Positions 47,869-55,190 of a stretch of 62,235 bases of DNA are shown piece by piece. How positions within the stretch are numbered: position 1 is the first letter of the stretch; every line of letters begins with the position of its first letter. The notes beneath the pieces are model-generated. The model did no database searches and was not told the DNA's origin. It saw only the letters and a list, made by a program, of their open reading frames with translations. Source of the DNA: 70-18 sp041691815 (GTDB lineage Bacteria > Pseudomonadota > Alphaproteobacteria > Acetobacterales > Acetobacteraceae); contig JBEPTZ010000010.1 in the NCBI GenBank assembly GCA_041691815.1, positions 1-62,235 of the forward strand, in the 5' to 3' direction. The position numbers were made by a program, and so were the translations under genes.

Positions 47869-48885
47869 TTATAGCAGCCCCGCTTTCAGCATCAGCGCCG
47901 TCACCTCGGCACTGTTCAACCCCGACGGTTCGACCTTCGGCGCCTGCAGGTCGGCCAGCGGCACCAGTTTGGGGTTCGAGGCGGCGCCGACCCCCACCGC
48001 GTATTCGAAGCTGTTGCCGGTGCGCAGCACGTCCTGCCCGCCCTTGCCAGTGATCCAGCGCAGGAACGCTTCGGCCGCCGGTTTATGCGCGCTGGAGGCC
48101 AGCACCCCGCCGCCGGACAGGCTGACGAAGGCCCCCGGATCCTGGTGACGGAAGTAGTGCAGCGCGGTGTTGCCGCTGTTCTCGCCGGTCTTGGCCTGAT
48201 CGCCGAACCAGTAATAGTGATAGATCAGCGCGCCATCGACCTCCCCGGCATTGACCGCGCGCAATGCGTTGCCGTTGCCGCGATATGCCACCGCGTTGGC
48301 CTTCATGCCCTTCAGCCATGCCTCGGTGGCGCTCGCCCCCTTCAATTCCAGCAGCGCGCTGACGATGGCCTGGAAATCCGCGCCGCTGGGCGAGGCCGCC
48401 CAGCGGCCCTTCCAGTGCGGGCCGGCAAGGTCGAGCATCGAGGCCGGAAGCAGCCTCTCGGTCAACCGGGCCTTGTTATATGCGAACACGGTGCTTCGCG
48501 CGGCAATGCCCACCCAGTGGCCACTGCCGGCGCGAAACTGCGGATACACCTGGTCCAGTAACCCCTGCGGCAGGCTGGTGAGCAACCCGGCCTTGTCGAC
48601 CAGCACCATCGCCGGCGAATTCTCGGTCAGGAAGAGGTCAGCGGGCGAGGCGCTGCCCTCCTTGACGATCTGGTTGCCCATCTCGCTGTCGTCGCCATTG
48701 CGCAGCGTGACCTTGATCCCGGTCTCCTTGCTGAAGCCCTCGGCCCAGGCCTTGGTGAGGCTGGCGTGCTGGGCGTTGTAGACCGTGATGCTGTCCGCGG
48801 CGCGCGCGATGGACGGCGTGAACAGCGGGACCGCCAGCAGCGTGGCGGGTGCGGCCAAGGTGAAGGCGCGGCGGGAGAGTTTCAT
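47869..48885 (-). CDS. fbpA: Fe3+ ABC transporter substrate-binding protein
   Basis: Periplasmic ferric-binding protein, 338 aa from ATG 48885. Twin-arginine-like signal (SRRAFT, then a hydrophobic stretch ending ARA|AD). The consecutive tyrosines in YHYYWFG are the expected Fe3+ ligands; other binding residues lie in VYNAQHASLTKAW. First gene of fbpABC, with a palindrome resembling an alphaproteobacterial Fur site just upstream. Confidence 0.93.
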   Translation of the reverse strand: MKLSRRAFTLAAPATLLAVPLFTPSIARAADSITVYNAQHASLTKAWAEGFSKETGIKVTLRNGDDSEMGNQIVKEGSASPADLFLTENSPAMVLVDKAGLLTSLPQGLLDQVYPQFRAGSGHWVGIAARSTVFAYNKARLTERLLPASMLDLAGPHWKGRWAASPSGADFQAIVSALLELKGASATEAWLKGMKANAVAYRGNGNALRAVNAGEVDGALIYHYYWFGDQAKTGENSGNTALHYFRHQDPGAFVSLSGGGVLASSAHKPAAEAFLRWITGKGGQDVLRTGNSFEYAVGVGAASNPKLVPLADLQAPKVEPSGLNSAEVTALMLKAGLL

Positions 48886-48911
48886 CTGGACCTCATGTGC
48901 TGTATCGCTAT

Positions 48912-48926
48912 TGCGAATTAATCGCA
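48912..48926 (-). promoter_or_regulatory. Fur-like palindrome upstream of fbpA
   Basis: TGCGAATTAATCGCA: arms TGCGA/TCGCA are exact around a five-base AT centre. It lies 26 bases upstream of the fbpA start, in the only AT-rich part of the gap, where iron-responsive repression of fbpABC would be expected. Confidence 0.5.
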
Positions 48927-48980
48927 CTTAACACGGCATGAGGTAGCAAGGGAAGAGGCATCGGCGGCAGCGCAAACCGG

Positions 48981-49922
48981 CTACCCGACCAGGAACCACA
49001 GCCGGAACAACAGCGTCTCCGGCCAGCTCTGCCGGTGCAGGCCCGGCAGGCGCAGCGCCGCCAGCCGGGACGCCCAGCCGCCGCGCAGCGCCCTGTCCAG
49101 TCGTGCCACATCCGCCTGCGCCGCAGCGCTCAGCAGCTCCGGCTGGGCCGCCAGCGCCGCGACGTTCTGCCGCAATACCCCCATGAACACCGCCGGCCCG
49201 CGCTGCAACGCGGCCAGCGCACGCCTGGCCAGCGACGGCGGCGCGCCAACCAGGTTTTCGCCGTGCTGGCGATACAGCAGCACCGGTTCGTCATCCTGCA
49301 CGATGCCGCCGCCGCTGCCGGTCACCAGCAGATAGCACCACCAGTCATGCAGCGAGGCGGCGGCAGGCCGACTGCTTGCCACCAGCCGGGTGGCGGCGGG
49401 GTTCAGCATCACCGTGCAGCCGGTGGCGACATTCTGGGTCAGCGCCGAGGGAAAGCCGGGCCGCCGTGCCGGCGGCCCGGAGAGCCCGATCCGGCGCAAC
49501 CCTGCATCCACCAGAATCTGCCGGGCGCAGTACAATATCGGCCGGTCGGCGGCGGCGCTGCGTAGCGCGGACGCACCACGCGCCAGCTTCTCCGGCAGCC
49601 AGACATCGTCCTGGTCGACGAAGGCCACCGCATCGATCGCCGCATCATCCGCCGCCGCCTGCAGCAGCGCCATGAAGCTGGCGGTCACCCCCAGATGCTG
49701 CCCCGACCCGGCCAGGCACTGGCACCGCCCCGGTTCCAGTTCCGCCGCAAACGCCTGCATCATCGCCGCCGAGCCGTCCCGCGAGCCGTCGTCGCGCCAG
49801 ATCAGCCGCCACTCCGCGTGGGTCTGCGCCAGCAGGCTGTCCAACTGGGCACGCAGGTAGCGCGCGCCGTTGAAGGTCGAAAGCAGCAGCGCGATGCGGG
49901 GCGAAGCGTCGGTGGGGGCCAT
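48981..49922 (-). CDS. Family 2 glycosyltransferase
   Basis: 313 aa from ATG 49922. GT-A fold: IALLLSTFNGARYLRAQLDSLLAQTH, WRDDGSRDGS, and the DxD-type VDQDDVWLPEKL, as in rhamnosyltransferases acting on O-antigen or exopolysaccharide. It lies 11 bases downstream of rfbD in the dTDP-rhamnose cluster, so a rhamnosyltransferase is the likely role. Confidence 0.85.
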   Translation of the reverse strand: MAPTDASPRIALLLSTFNGARYLRAQLDSLLAQTHAEWRLIWRDDGSRDGSAAMMQAFAAELEPGRCQCLAGSGQHLGVTASFMALLQAAADDAAIDAVAFVDQDDVWLPEKLARGASALRSAAADRPILYCARQILVDAGLRRIGLSGPPARRPGFPSALTQNVATGCTVMLNPAATRLVASSRPAAASLHDWWCYLLVTGSGGGIVQDDEPVLLYRQHGENLVGAPPSLARRALAALQRGPAVFMGVLRQNVAALAAQPELLSAAAQADVARLDRALRGGWASRLAALRLPGLHRQSWPETLLFRLWFLVG

Positions 49923-49933
49923 TGGCCCTTCCC

Positions 49934-50857
49934 TTATATCGATGATCGGTGCGACACGGGTACCGAAACGTGACCGTATATACCGTCGATCACCGCCACC
50001 AGCGATTGGCCCCAGTCCGGCAGCCGCAACCCGAACACCGCGGCGAGTGCTGTGCAATCCAGCCGCGAATCGGCCGGCCGACGCACTGGCGTCGGCCAGT
50101 CGGCGGTGGCGATCGCCTCCACCACCGGCACCGCCGCGCCATGCACGGACGCCGCCCTGAACACCGCCTCCGCCAGCCCGTGCCAGCTGGTACAACCGTT
50201 GCCGGCGGCGTGGAACACCGCGCCGAATTCTGGCTGCCAGCCGCCCGCCGCCAGCCGATCGGCAATCGCCAGGATCACCGCCGCCAGATCGGGCGTCGCG
50301 GTCGGGCAGCCGATCTGGTCGGCCACCACCCGCAGTCGATCGGTCTTGCGCGCCGCGTTCAGCATCGTCAGCACGAAATTCCGCCCGACCGCCGAATACA
50401 CCCAGGAGGTGCGCAGCACGATCGCCCGCCCGCCGGCCTCCAGCACCGCCCGCTCACCGGCCAGCTTGCTGGCGCCGTAGACGCCGATCGGGTTCGGTGC
50501 GTCGCTCTCCACATAGGGCGCGCCCTTGTCGCCATCGAACACGTAGTCGGTCGAGACATGGATCAGCGGAATCCCCGCCCCGGCGCAATACCGCGCCAGC
50601 ACCCCCGGCCCCTCGGCATTGGCGCGCCAGGCGGCCTCGGCATCGGTCTCGGCGCGGTCCACTGCAGTATAGGCGGCGGCGTTGACGATCAGCGACGGCG
50701 CCAGCCGGCCGAGCAGCGCCGGCAGCGCGTCCAGCCGGTCGAAATCGAACTCCGGCCGCCCGACACCGACCAGATTGCGCCCGCCGCCCATCCGCATCAG
50801 CGTTTGCGCCAGCTGCCCGCTGCCGCCGGCAACCAGGATCGGGCCGGCGGCGGTCAC
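49934..50857 (-). CDS. rfbD: dTDP-4-dehydrorhamnose reductase
   Basis: Last step of dTDP-L-rhamnose synthesis. 307 aa from GTG 50857, whose G-T-G-A overlaps the rfbC stop; an ATG at 50878 seven codons earlier is the alternative. Visible: GGSGQLAQTL, HVSTDYVFDG, catalytic YGASK, VLRTSWVYS. Operon rfbB-A-C-D. Confidence 0.94.
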   Translation of the reverse strand: MTAAGPILVAGGSGQLAQTLMRMGGGRNLVGVGRPEFDFDRLDALPALLGRLAPSLIVNAAAYTAVDRAETDAEAAWRANAEGPGVLARYCAGAGIPLIHVSTDYVFDGDKGAPYVESDAPNPIGVYGASKLAGERAVLEAGGRAIVLRTSWVYSAVGRNFVLTMLNAARKTDRLRVVADQIGCPTATPDLAAVILAIADRLAAGGWQPEFGAVFHAAGNGCTSWHGLAEAVFRAASVHGAAVPVVEAIATADWPTPVRRPADSRLDCTALAAVFGLRLPDWGQSLVAVIDGIYGHVSVPVSHRSSI

Positions 50858-51411
50858 AGCCGATACCACGGTTCGCACGCCGCCAGCTTCGGCAGTGCGG
50901 CATCCTTGTCGGACAGCACCGCCGCCCCTGGCGCCACCGGCCAGGGCAGCGCCAGGTCGGGATCATCCCAGAGTACCCCGCGCTCGCACTCCTTGTTCCA
51001 CACATCGGTGACCTTGTAGATCACCTCGGTATCCGGCAGCAGCGTGCAGAACCCGTGCAGAAACCCGCCTGGCACCCATAACTGCCGCCAGTTCTCCGCC
51101 GACAACTCGGCCGCGACATGCCGGCCATAGCTCGGCGAGCCAACCCGCACATCCACCGCCACGTCCCAGATCGCCCCCTTCACGCAGCGCACCAGCTTGC
51201 CCTGCACATGCGGGCCGATCTGGCAGTGCAGCCCGCGGATCACCCCTTTGGCCGCCGACAGGCTGTGATTGTCCTGCACGAACGCCTCGGCAATCCCGGC
51301 GGCGGCGAAGCGGGCGGCGTTGTAAGTCTCGGAGAAAAACCCCCTGGCGTCGCCGAATCGCGGCGGCGTCACCAGCAGCACCTCGGGAATCGCCAGCCGC
51401 TCCACCTGCAT
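50854..51411 (-). CDS. rfbC: dTDP-4-dehydrorhamnose 3,5-epimerase
   Basis: 185 aa cupin epimerase. RGFFSETYN, QDNHSLS, GVIRGLHCQ with the catalytic His, KLVRCVKGAIWDVAVD, and YKVTDVW. Converts dTDP-4-keto-6-deoxyglucose to the L-lyxo form. Starts four bases after rfbA and overlaps rfbD. Confidence 0.95.
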   Translation of the reverse strand: MQVERLAIPEVLLVTPPRFGDARGFFSETYNAARFAAAGIAEAFVQDNHSLSAAKGVIRGLHCQIGPHVQGKLVRCVKGAIWDVAVDVRVGSPSYGRHVAAELSAENWRQLWVPGGFLHGFCTLLPDTEVIYKVTDVWNKECERGVLWDDPDLALPWPVAPGAAVLSDKDAALPKLAACEPWYRL

Positions 51412-51415
51412 CGCC

Positions 51416-52291
51416 CTACTCCTGCTCGCCGTCGGCCAGCAGCATCAGCACCCGGCCAAGCTCGGTCTTGCCCAGCGCCTGCGCCTGCTCGCGCAACTGG
51501 TCGGCGTCGATCCAGCCCATGCGGAACGCCACCTCCTCCGGGCAGCCGACCAGCATGCCCTGGCGGTTCTGGATGGTCTGCACGAAGGTCGCCGCCTGCA
51601 GCAGGCTGTCCGGCATGCCGGCATCCAGCCACGCACAGCCGCGCCCCAGCCGCTCCACGTGCAGGCTGCCCTCCTCCATGTACATCCGGTTGAGATCGGT
51701 GATCTCCAGCTCGCCGCGCGCCGAGGGCCGCACCCGTGCCGCCATCTCGGTCACCCGCTCGTCGTAGAAATACAGCCCGATCACCGCCCAGTTGGAGGCC
51801 GGCGCCGCCGGTTTCTCGACGATCTCCACTGCCCGCCCGGTCCCGTCCATGGTCACCACGCCATAGCGCTCGGGGTCGCGCACCTGATAGGCGAACACCG
51901 TGGCACCCTGCGGCCGGGCGGCGGCGGCGCGCAGCGACACCGAGAGGTGATCGGCGAAGATCAGGTTGTCACCCAGCGCCAGCGCGCAGGGCTGCCCCTG
52001 CAGCCAGTCCCGCCCGATATGGAACGCCTGCGCCAGCCCCTCCGGGCGCGGCTGCTCGGCATAGCTGAACCGCACGCCCAATCGCGCCCCGTCGCCCAGC
52101 AACCGGCGGAACTGCGGCAGGTCGTCAGGCGTCGAGATGATCAGGATGTCGCGGATGCCGGACAGCATCAGCACCGACAGCGGATAGTAGATCATCGGCT
52201 TGTCATAGACCGGCAGCAGTTGCTTGCTGGCCGCCAGCGTCATCGGATGCAGCCTGGTGCCCGAGCCGCCGGCCAGCAGAATACCCTTCAT
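51416..52291 (-). CDS. rfbA: Glucose-1-phosphate thymidylyltransferase
   Basis: 291 aa from ATG 52291 (MKGILLAGGSGTRLHP). Makes dTDP-glucose. SKQLLPVYDKPMIYYPL, GDNLIFADHL, EKPAAPASNWAVIGLYFYD and LEITDLNRMYM are family hallmarks. The ATG overlaps the rfbB stop (ATGA). Confidence 0.96.
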   Translation of the reverse strand: MKGILLAGGSGTRLHPMTLAASKQLLPVYDKPMIYYPLSVLMLSGIRDILIISTPDDLPQFRRLLGDGARLGVRFSYAEQPRPEGLAQAFHIGRDWLQGQPCALALGDNLIFADHLSVSLRAAAARPQGATVFAYQVRDPERYGVVTMDGTGRAVEIVEKPAAPASNWAVIGLYFYDERVTEMAARVRPSARGELEITDLNRMYMEEGSLHVERLGRGCAWLDAGMPDSLLQAATFVQTIQNRQGMLVGCPEEVAFRMGWIDADQLREQAQALGKTELGRVLMLLADGEQE

Positions 52292-53373
52292 GGTGTCCCC
52301 GCTTCCTCCATCATCCCCTTCGGCGCCTGCCCCAGCCGCTGCCCGGCATAGCGCGCCGCGCGCACCCCCTGCCACCACGGGCGGTTGGCCAGGTACCAGT
52401 CCACCGTCGCCGCCAGCCCGGCGTCGAAATCATGCGGCGCCTTCCAGTCCAGCACCCGCTCGGCGTGGCTGGGGTCGATCTCGTAGCGGAAATCATGGCC
52501 GGGGCGGTCGGCAACAAAGCTGATCAGCCGGCTGCGCGGCCCCGATGGGTCCGGCTGGCGGGCATCGACGGCGGCGCAGATCGCGTGCACCACCTGCAGG
52601 TTGCTGCGCGGCTGCCGGCCGCCGATGGCGTAGGTCGCCCCCGGCTGCCCGCGCTCCACCACCCGCACCAGCGCCTCGGCATGGTCGTCGACAAACAGCC
52701 AGTCCCGCTGGTTGGAGCCATCGCCATAGACCGGCAATGTCTTGCCCTCCAGCGCATTCAGCGTCACCAGCGGAATGAGCTTCTCGGGAAACTGCCACGG
52801 CCCGAAATTGTTCACCGTGTTGGAGACCAGGCTCGGCAGACCATAAGTATGATGCCACGCCCGCACCAGGTGATCGGACGCCGCCTTGCTGGCCGAATAC
52901 GGGCTGCGCGGATCATACGGCGTGGTCTCGGTGAACGGCGCGTCGTCATGGCCGAGCGCCCCGAACACCTCATCGGTCGAGATGTGATGGAAGCGGAACG
53001 CCGCCGCCCGCTGCTTCGGCAGGCCGCGCCAATAGCTGAGTGCGGCATCCAGCAACGTATAGGTACCGACCACGTTGGACTGGATGAACGGTCCCGGCCC
53101 GTCGATCGACCGGTCGACATGGGTCTCCGCCGCCAGATGCATCACCGCGTCCGGCTGATGCGCGGCGAAAATCTCGGTCATCGCCCTGTGGTCGGTGATG
53201 TCGGCGCGCAGGAGCAGGTGCCTGGGGTCGCGCCCGGCCTCCTCCAGCGCTGCCTCCGAGGCGGCATAGGTCATCTTGTCGACATTGACGACGTGATGCC
53301 CGGTGGCACGGATGATCCGGCGGATCACCGCCGAGCCGATGAAGCCGCAGCCGCCGGTCAGCAGAATGCGCAT
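52288..53373 (-). CDS. rfbB: dTDP-glucose 4,6-dehydratase
   Basis: 361 aa from ATG 53373 (MRILLTGGCGFIGSAVIR). Extended SDR: TGGCGFIGS, HLAAETHVDRSIDGP, STDEVFG, catalytic YSASK, NNFGPWQFPEKLIPL. The same frame stays open about 440 codons upstream over the oppositely oriented acyltransferase gene; that is a GC-rich artefact. First gene of the rhamnose operon. Confidence 0.96.
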   Translation of the reverse strand: MRILLTGGCGFIGSAVIRRIIRATGHHVVNVDKMTYAASEAALEEAGRDPRHLLLRADITDHRAMTEIFAAHQPDAVMHLAAETHVDRSIDGPGPFIQSNVVGTYTLLDAALSYWRGLPKQRAAAFRFHHISTDEVFGALGHDDAPFTETTPYDPRSPYSASKAASDHLVRAWHHTYGLPSLVSNTVNNFGPWQFPEKLIPLVTLNALEGKTLPVYGDGSNQRDWLFVDDHAEALVRVVERGQPGATYAIGGRQPRSNLQVVHAICAAVDARQPDPSGPRSRLISFVADRPGHDFRYEIDPSHAERVLDWKAPHDFDAGLAATVDWYLANRPWWQGVRAARYAGQRLGQAPKGMMEEAGTP

Positions 53374-53676
53374 GGGCGTGATCCATATGTGAGACACGGC
53401 GACGGCTGCGTCATGGTACGGCGATGGCTCCTCAACCTGCGAAGGCCAAACGAAGCCCAACCCCGCAACCGCCATAAATGACAGGCCGGGCCGAGGCGGG
53501 CAATCCGACCACCCGGTCACGGCCCCGTGAATACCCGAATTCCAACGGCGGCAGCAGGATTTATGGTAATAAATCGCAATTGTGCTGTGCTCTCCTGCCC
53601 GGCAGGCGGCATAACTGCGGCCGTTGCACGCGCGTGCGTGCAGCAGGCGATTCGCGGCGAAAGGAGCATACCCGGC
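53374..53676. other. Divergent intergenic region with a 7-bp inverted repeat
   Basis: 303 bases between rfbB (minus) and the acyltransferase (plus), so it must hold both promoters. GATTTAT-GGTA-ATAAATC at 53558-53575 is a perfect 7-bp inverted repeat in an AT-rich patch and may be an operator. No gene is convincing here; a frame from 53527 lacks a ribosome-binding site. Confidence 0.5.
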
Positions 53677-54483
53677 ATGATCCCAGGCATCAGCAGCACC
53701 GTCGAAGCCCGTCTGGCCGCGGCACTGGACTCGCGGGTCACCGATATCCGTGGCGATGCGCTGCTGACCCGCGACTTCACGCTGCTGTCGGGGCAGAGTG
53801 CCGAGGCCGCGGCACTCGGCATCCAGGCGGTCGGCGAGGAGCTGACGGTGGTGGTCACTGACCCGGCCCGCCGCCTGGGCCGCATCCGGGTGCAGGCGTC
53901 CGGCCGCAACTGCGTGCTGTTTTTCGACAATCTCGCCTGGGGCGGCAACTGCTATGCCAACATCCGCCTGCTCGGCAATGATTCGGCACTGCTGTTCAAC
54001 GATATCGGCGACTCCTATGTGGCATTGGGCGACGTGTTCATGCGCTCGCACCGGCAGTTCCTGTTCTGGGGCGCCGGCGGCTCGGCGGTTGGCCTGTCGA
54101 TGGAACTCGAGGGTGAGGACGAGGGCGTGGTGATCGGCGACGATGCGCTGATCTCCGACGGCGTCTGGATCCGCAACTACGACATGCACGCGGTGCACGA
54201 CCTGGCCACCGGCGCGCGGATCAACAAGCCGCCGGTCACCACGGTGCTGGAGCGCCATGTCTGGCTCGGGCAGGACGCGCTGCTGCTGAGCACCGAGCGG
54301 ATCGGCATGGGCGCCATCGTCGGCGCCCGGGCGCTGGTGAAAGGTCAGGTGCCGCCGCGGGTCGTGGTTGCCGGCACCCCGGCTCGGGTGCTGCGCGAGG
54401 GCGTCAGCTGGGGCCGCAGCGGCCACGCGATGACCGCGCAGGAGCGCGCGGTGATCGGGCTGGAGCCGCTGCCATCGAGTTGA
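53677..54483 (+). CDS. Left-handed beta-helix (hexapeptide) acyltransferase
   Basis: 268 aa from ATG 53677, AAGGAG upstream. The C-terminal half shows LbetaH hexapeptide periodicity (GDDALISDGVWIRNYD, HVWLGQDALLLST, IGMGAIVGARALVKG) and ends VVVAGTPARVLREG, as in CatB/WbbJ-type O-acetyltransferases of surface polysaccharides. The N-terminal 100 residues are beta-rich and not assigned. First plus-strand gene of the polysaccharide region. Confidence 0.85.
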   Translation: MIPGISSTVEARLAAALDSRVTDIRGDALLTRDFTLLSGQSAEAAALGIQAVGEELTVVVTDPARRLGRIRVQASGRNCVLFFDNLAWGGNCYANIRLLGNDSALLFNDIGDSYVALGDVFMRSHRQFLFWGAGGSAVGLSMELEGEDEGVVIGDDALISDGVWIRNYDMHAVHDLATGARINKPPVTTVLERHVWLGQDALLLSTERIGMGAIVGARALVKGQVPPRVVVAGTPARVLREGVSWGRSGHAMTAQERAVIGLEPLPSS

Positions 54484-54598
54484 CGGCAAAAAAACCGCTC
54501 GGCGCATGGATGTTATCGATCGATGCGGTTGCCGCCGCCCTGCCAGTTGGTTAAGACTGTGCCCCGCTATTGCCAAGTTCGCGATGCAGGAGGGGCTT

Positions 54599-55066
54599 TT
54601 GACGCCGTCGCAGTATGTGCCGCATATCGACCTGCTGCTCCAAACCCTCCGCATCAACCGCGAGCGGCTGCTCAGCCGCTCGAAGATCGCCGTCGACACC
54701 AAGCTGCTGCGCGGGCTGCTGCAGGCCCTGGCGGCGAGCCTGCCGTTCTCCGAGGAGTTCTATCTGGAGACCTACTCCGATATTGCCGAAGCGCATTCGC
54801 TCGGCAAGGTGCCGGATCTGCACAAGCACTTCATCGAATCCGGCTATTTCGAGGGCCGGTTCGGCGCGCCGCCGGAGGTCGACGAGGCCTTCTACACCAG
54901 CCTGTACAAGGATGTCGGCCAGGCGGCGCTGCGTGGCGACGTCAAATCCGGTGCCGAGCATTACCTGCGCACCGGCGCCGCCGAAGGCAGGGTGCCCAAT
55001 ACCGATCTGCGCGGTACCATCGACAACTGGATGACCCTGCTGCGCGACGAGTCCGCGCGCGGCTGA
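54599..55066 (+). CDS. YPDV-repeat protein of the polysaccharide cluster
   Basis: 155 aa from a TTG at 54599 with AGGAGG five bases upstream; ATG 54584 is the alternative but has no ribosome-binding site. Two copies of a roughly 40-residue repeat, FYLETYSDIAEAHSLGK..HFIESGYFEGRFG and FYTSLYKDVGQAALRGD..HYLRTGAAEGRVP, the same unit found at the N-terminus of the next glycosyltransferase. Probably a helper or docking module for it; enzymatic motifs are absent. Confidence 0.7.
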   Translation: MTPSQYVPHIDLLLQTLRINRERLLSRSKIAVDTKLLRGLLQALAASLPFSEEFYLETYSDIAEAHSLGKVPDLHKHFIESGYFEGRFGAPPEVDEAFYTSLYKDVGQAALRGDVKSGAEHYLRTGAAEGRVPNTDLRGTIDNWMTLLRDESARG

Positions 55067-55190
55067 ACCGGCCCGGCGACACCGCCGCACCCGCCTGCGC
55101 TATATCCGCGCCGCCGTGCATCGGTTACACCCGGCGCGGAAGGCCGGAGGCGGCGGCCGGAGCGATAACTGGCCGGAGAGGTAGGCTGCA

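Noticed and set aside
53374..54702. N-terminal extension of rfbB to 804 residues.
   Set aside because: The extra 440 codons are antisense to the acyltransferase gene; RfbB begins at the TGGCGFIGS segment.
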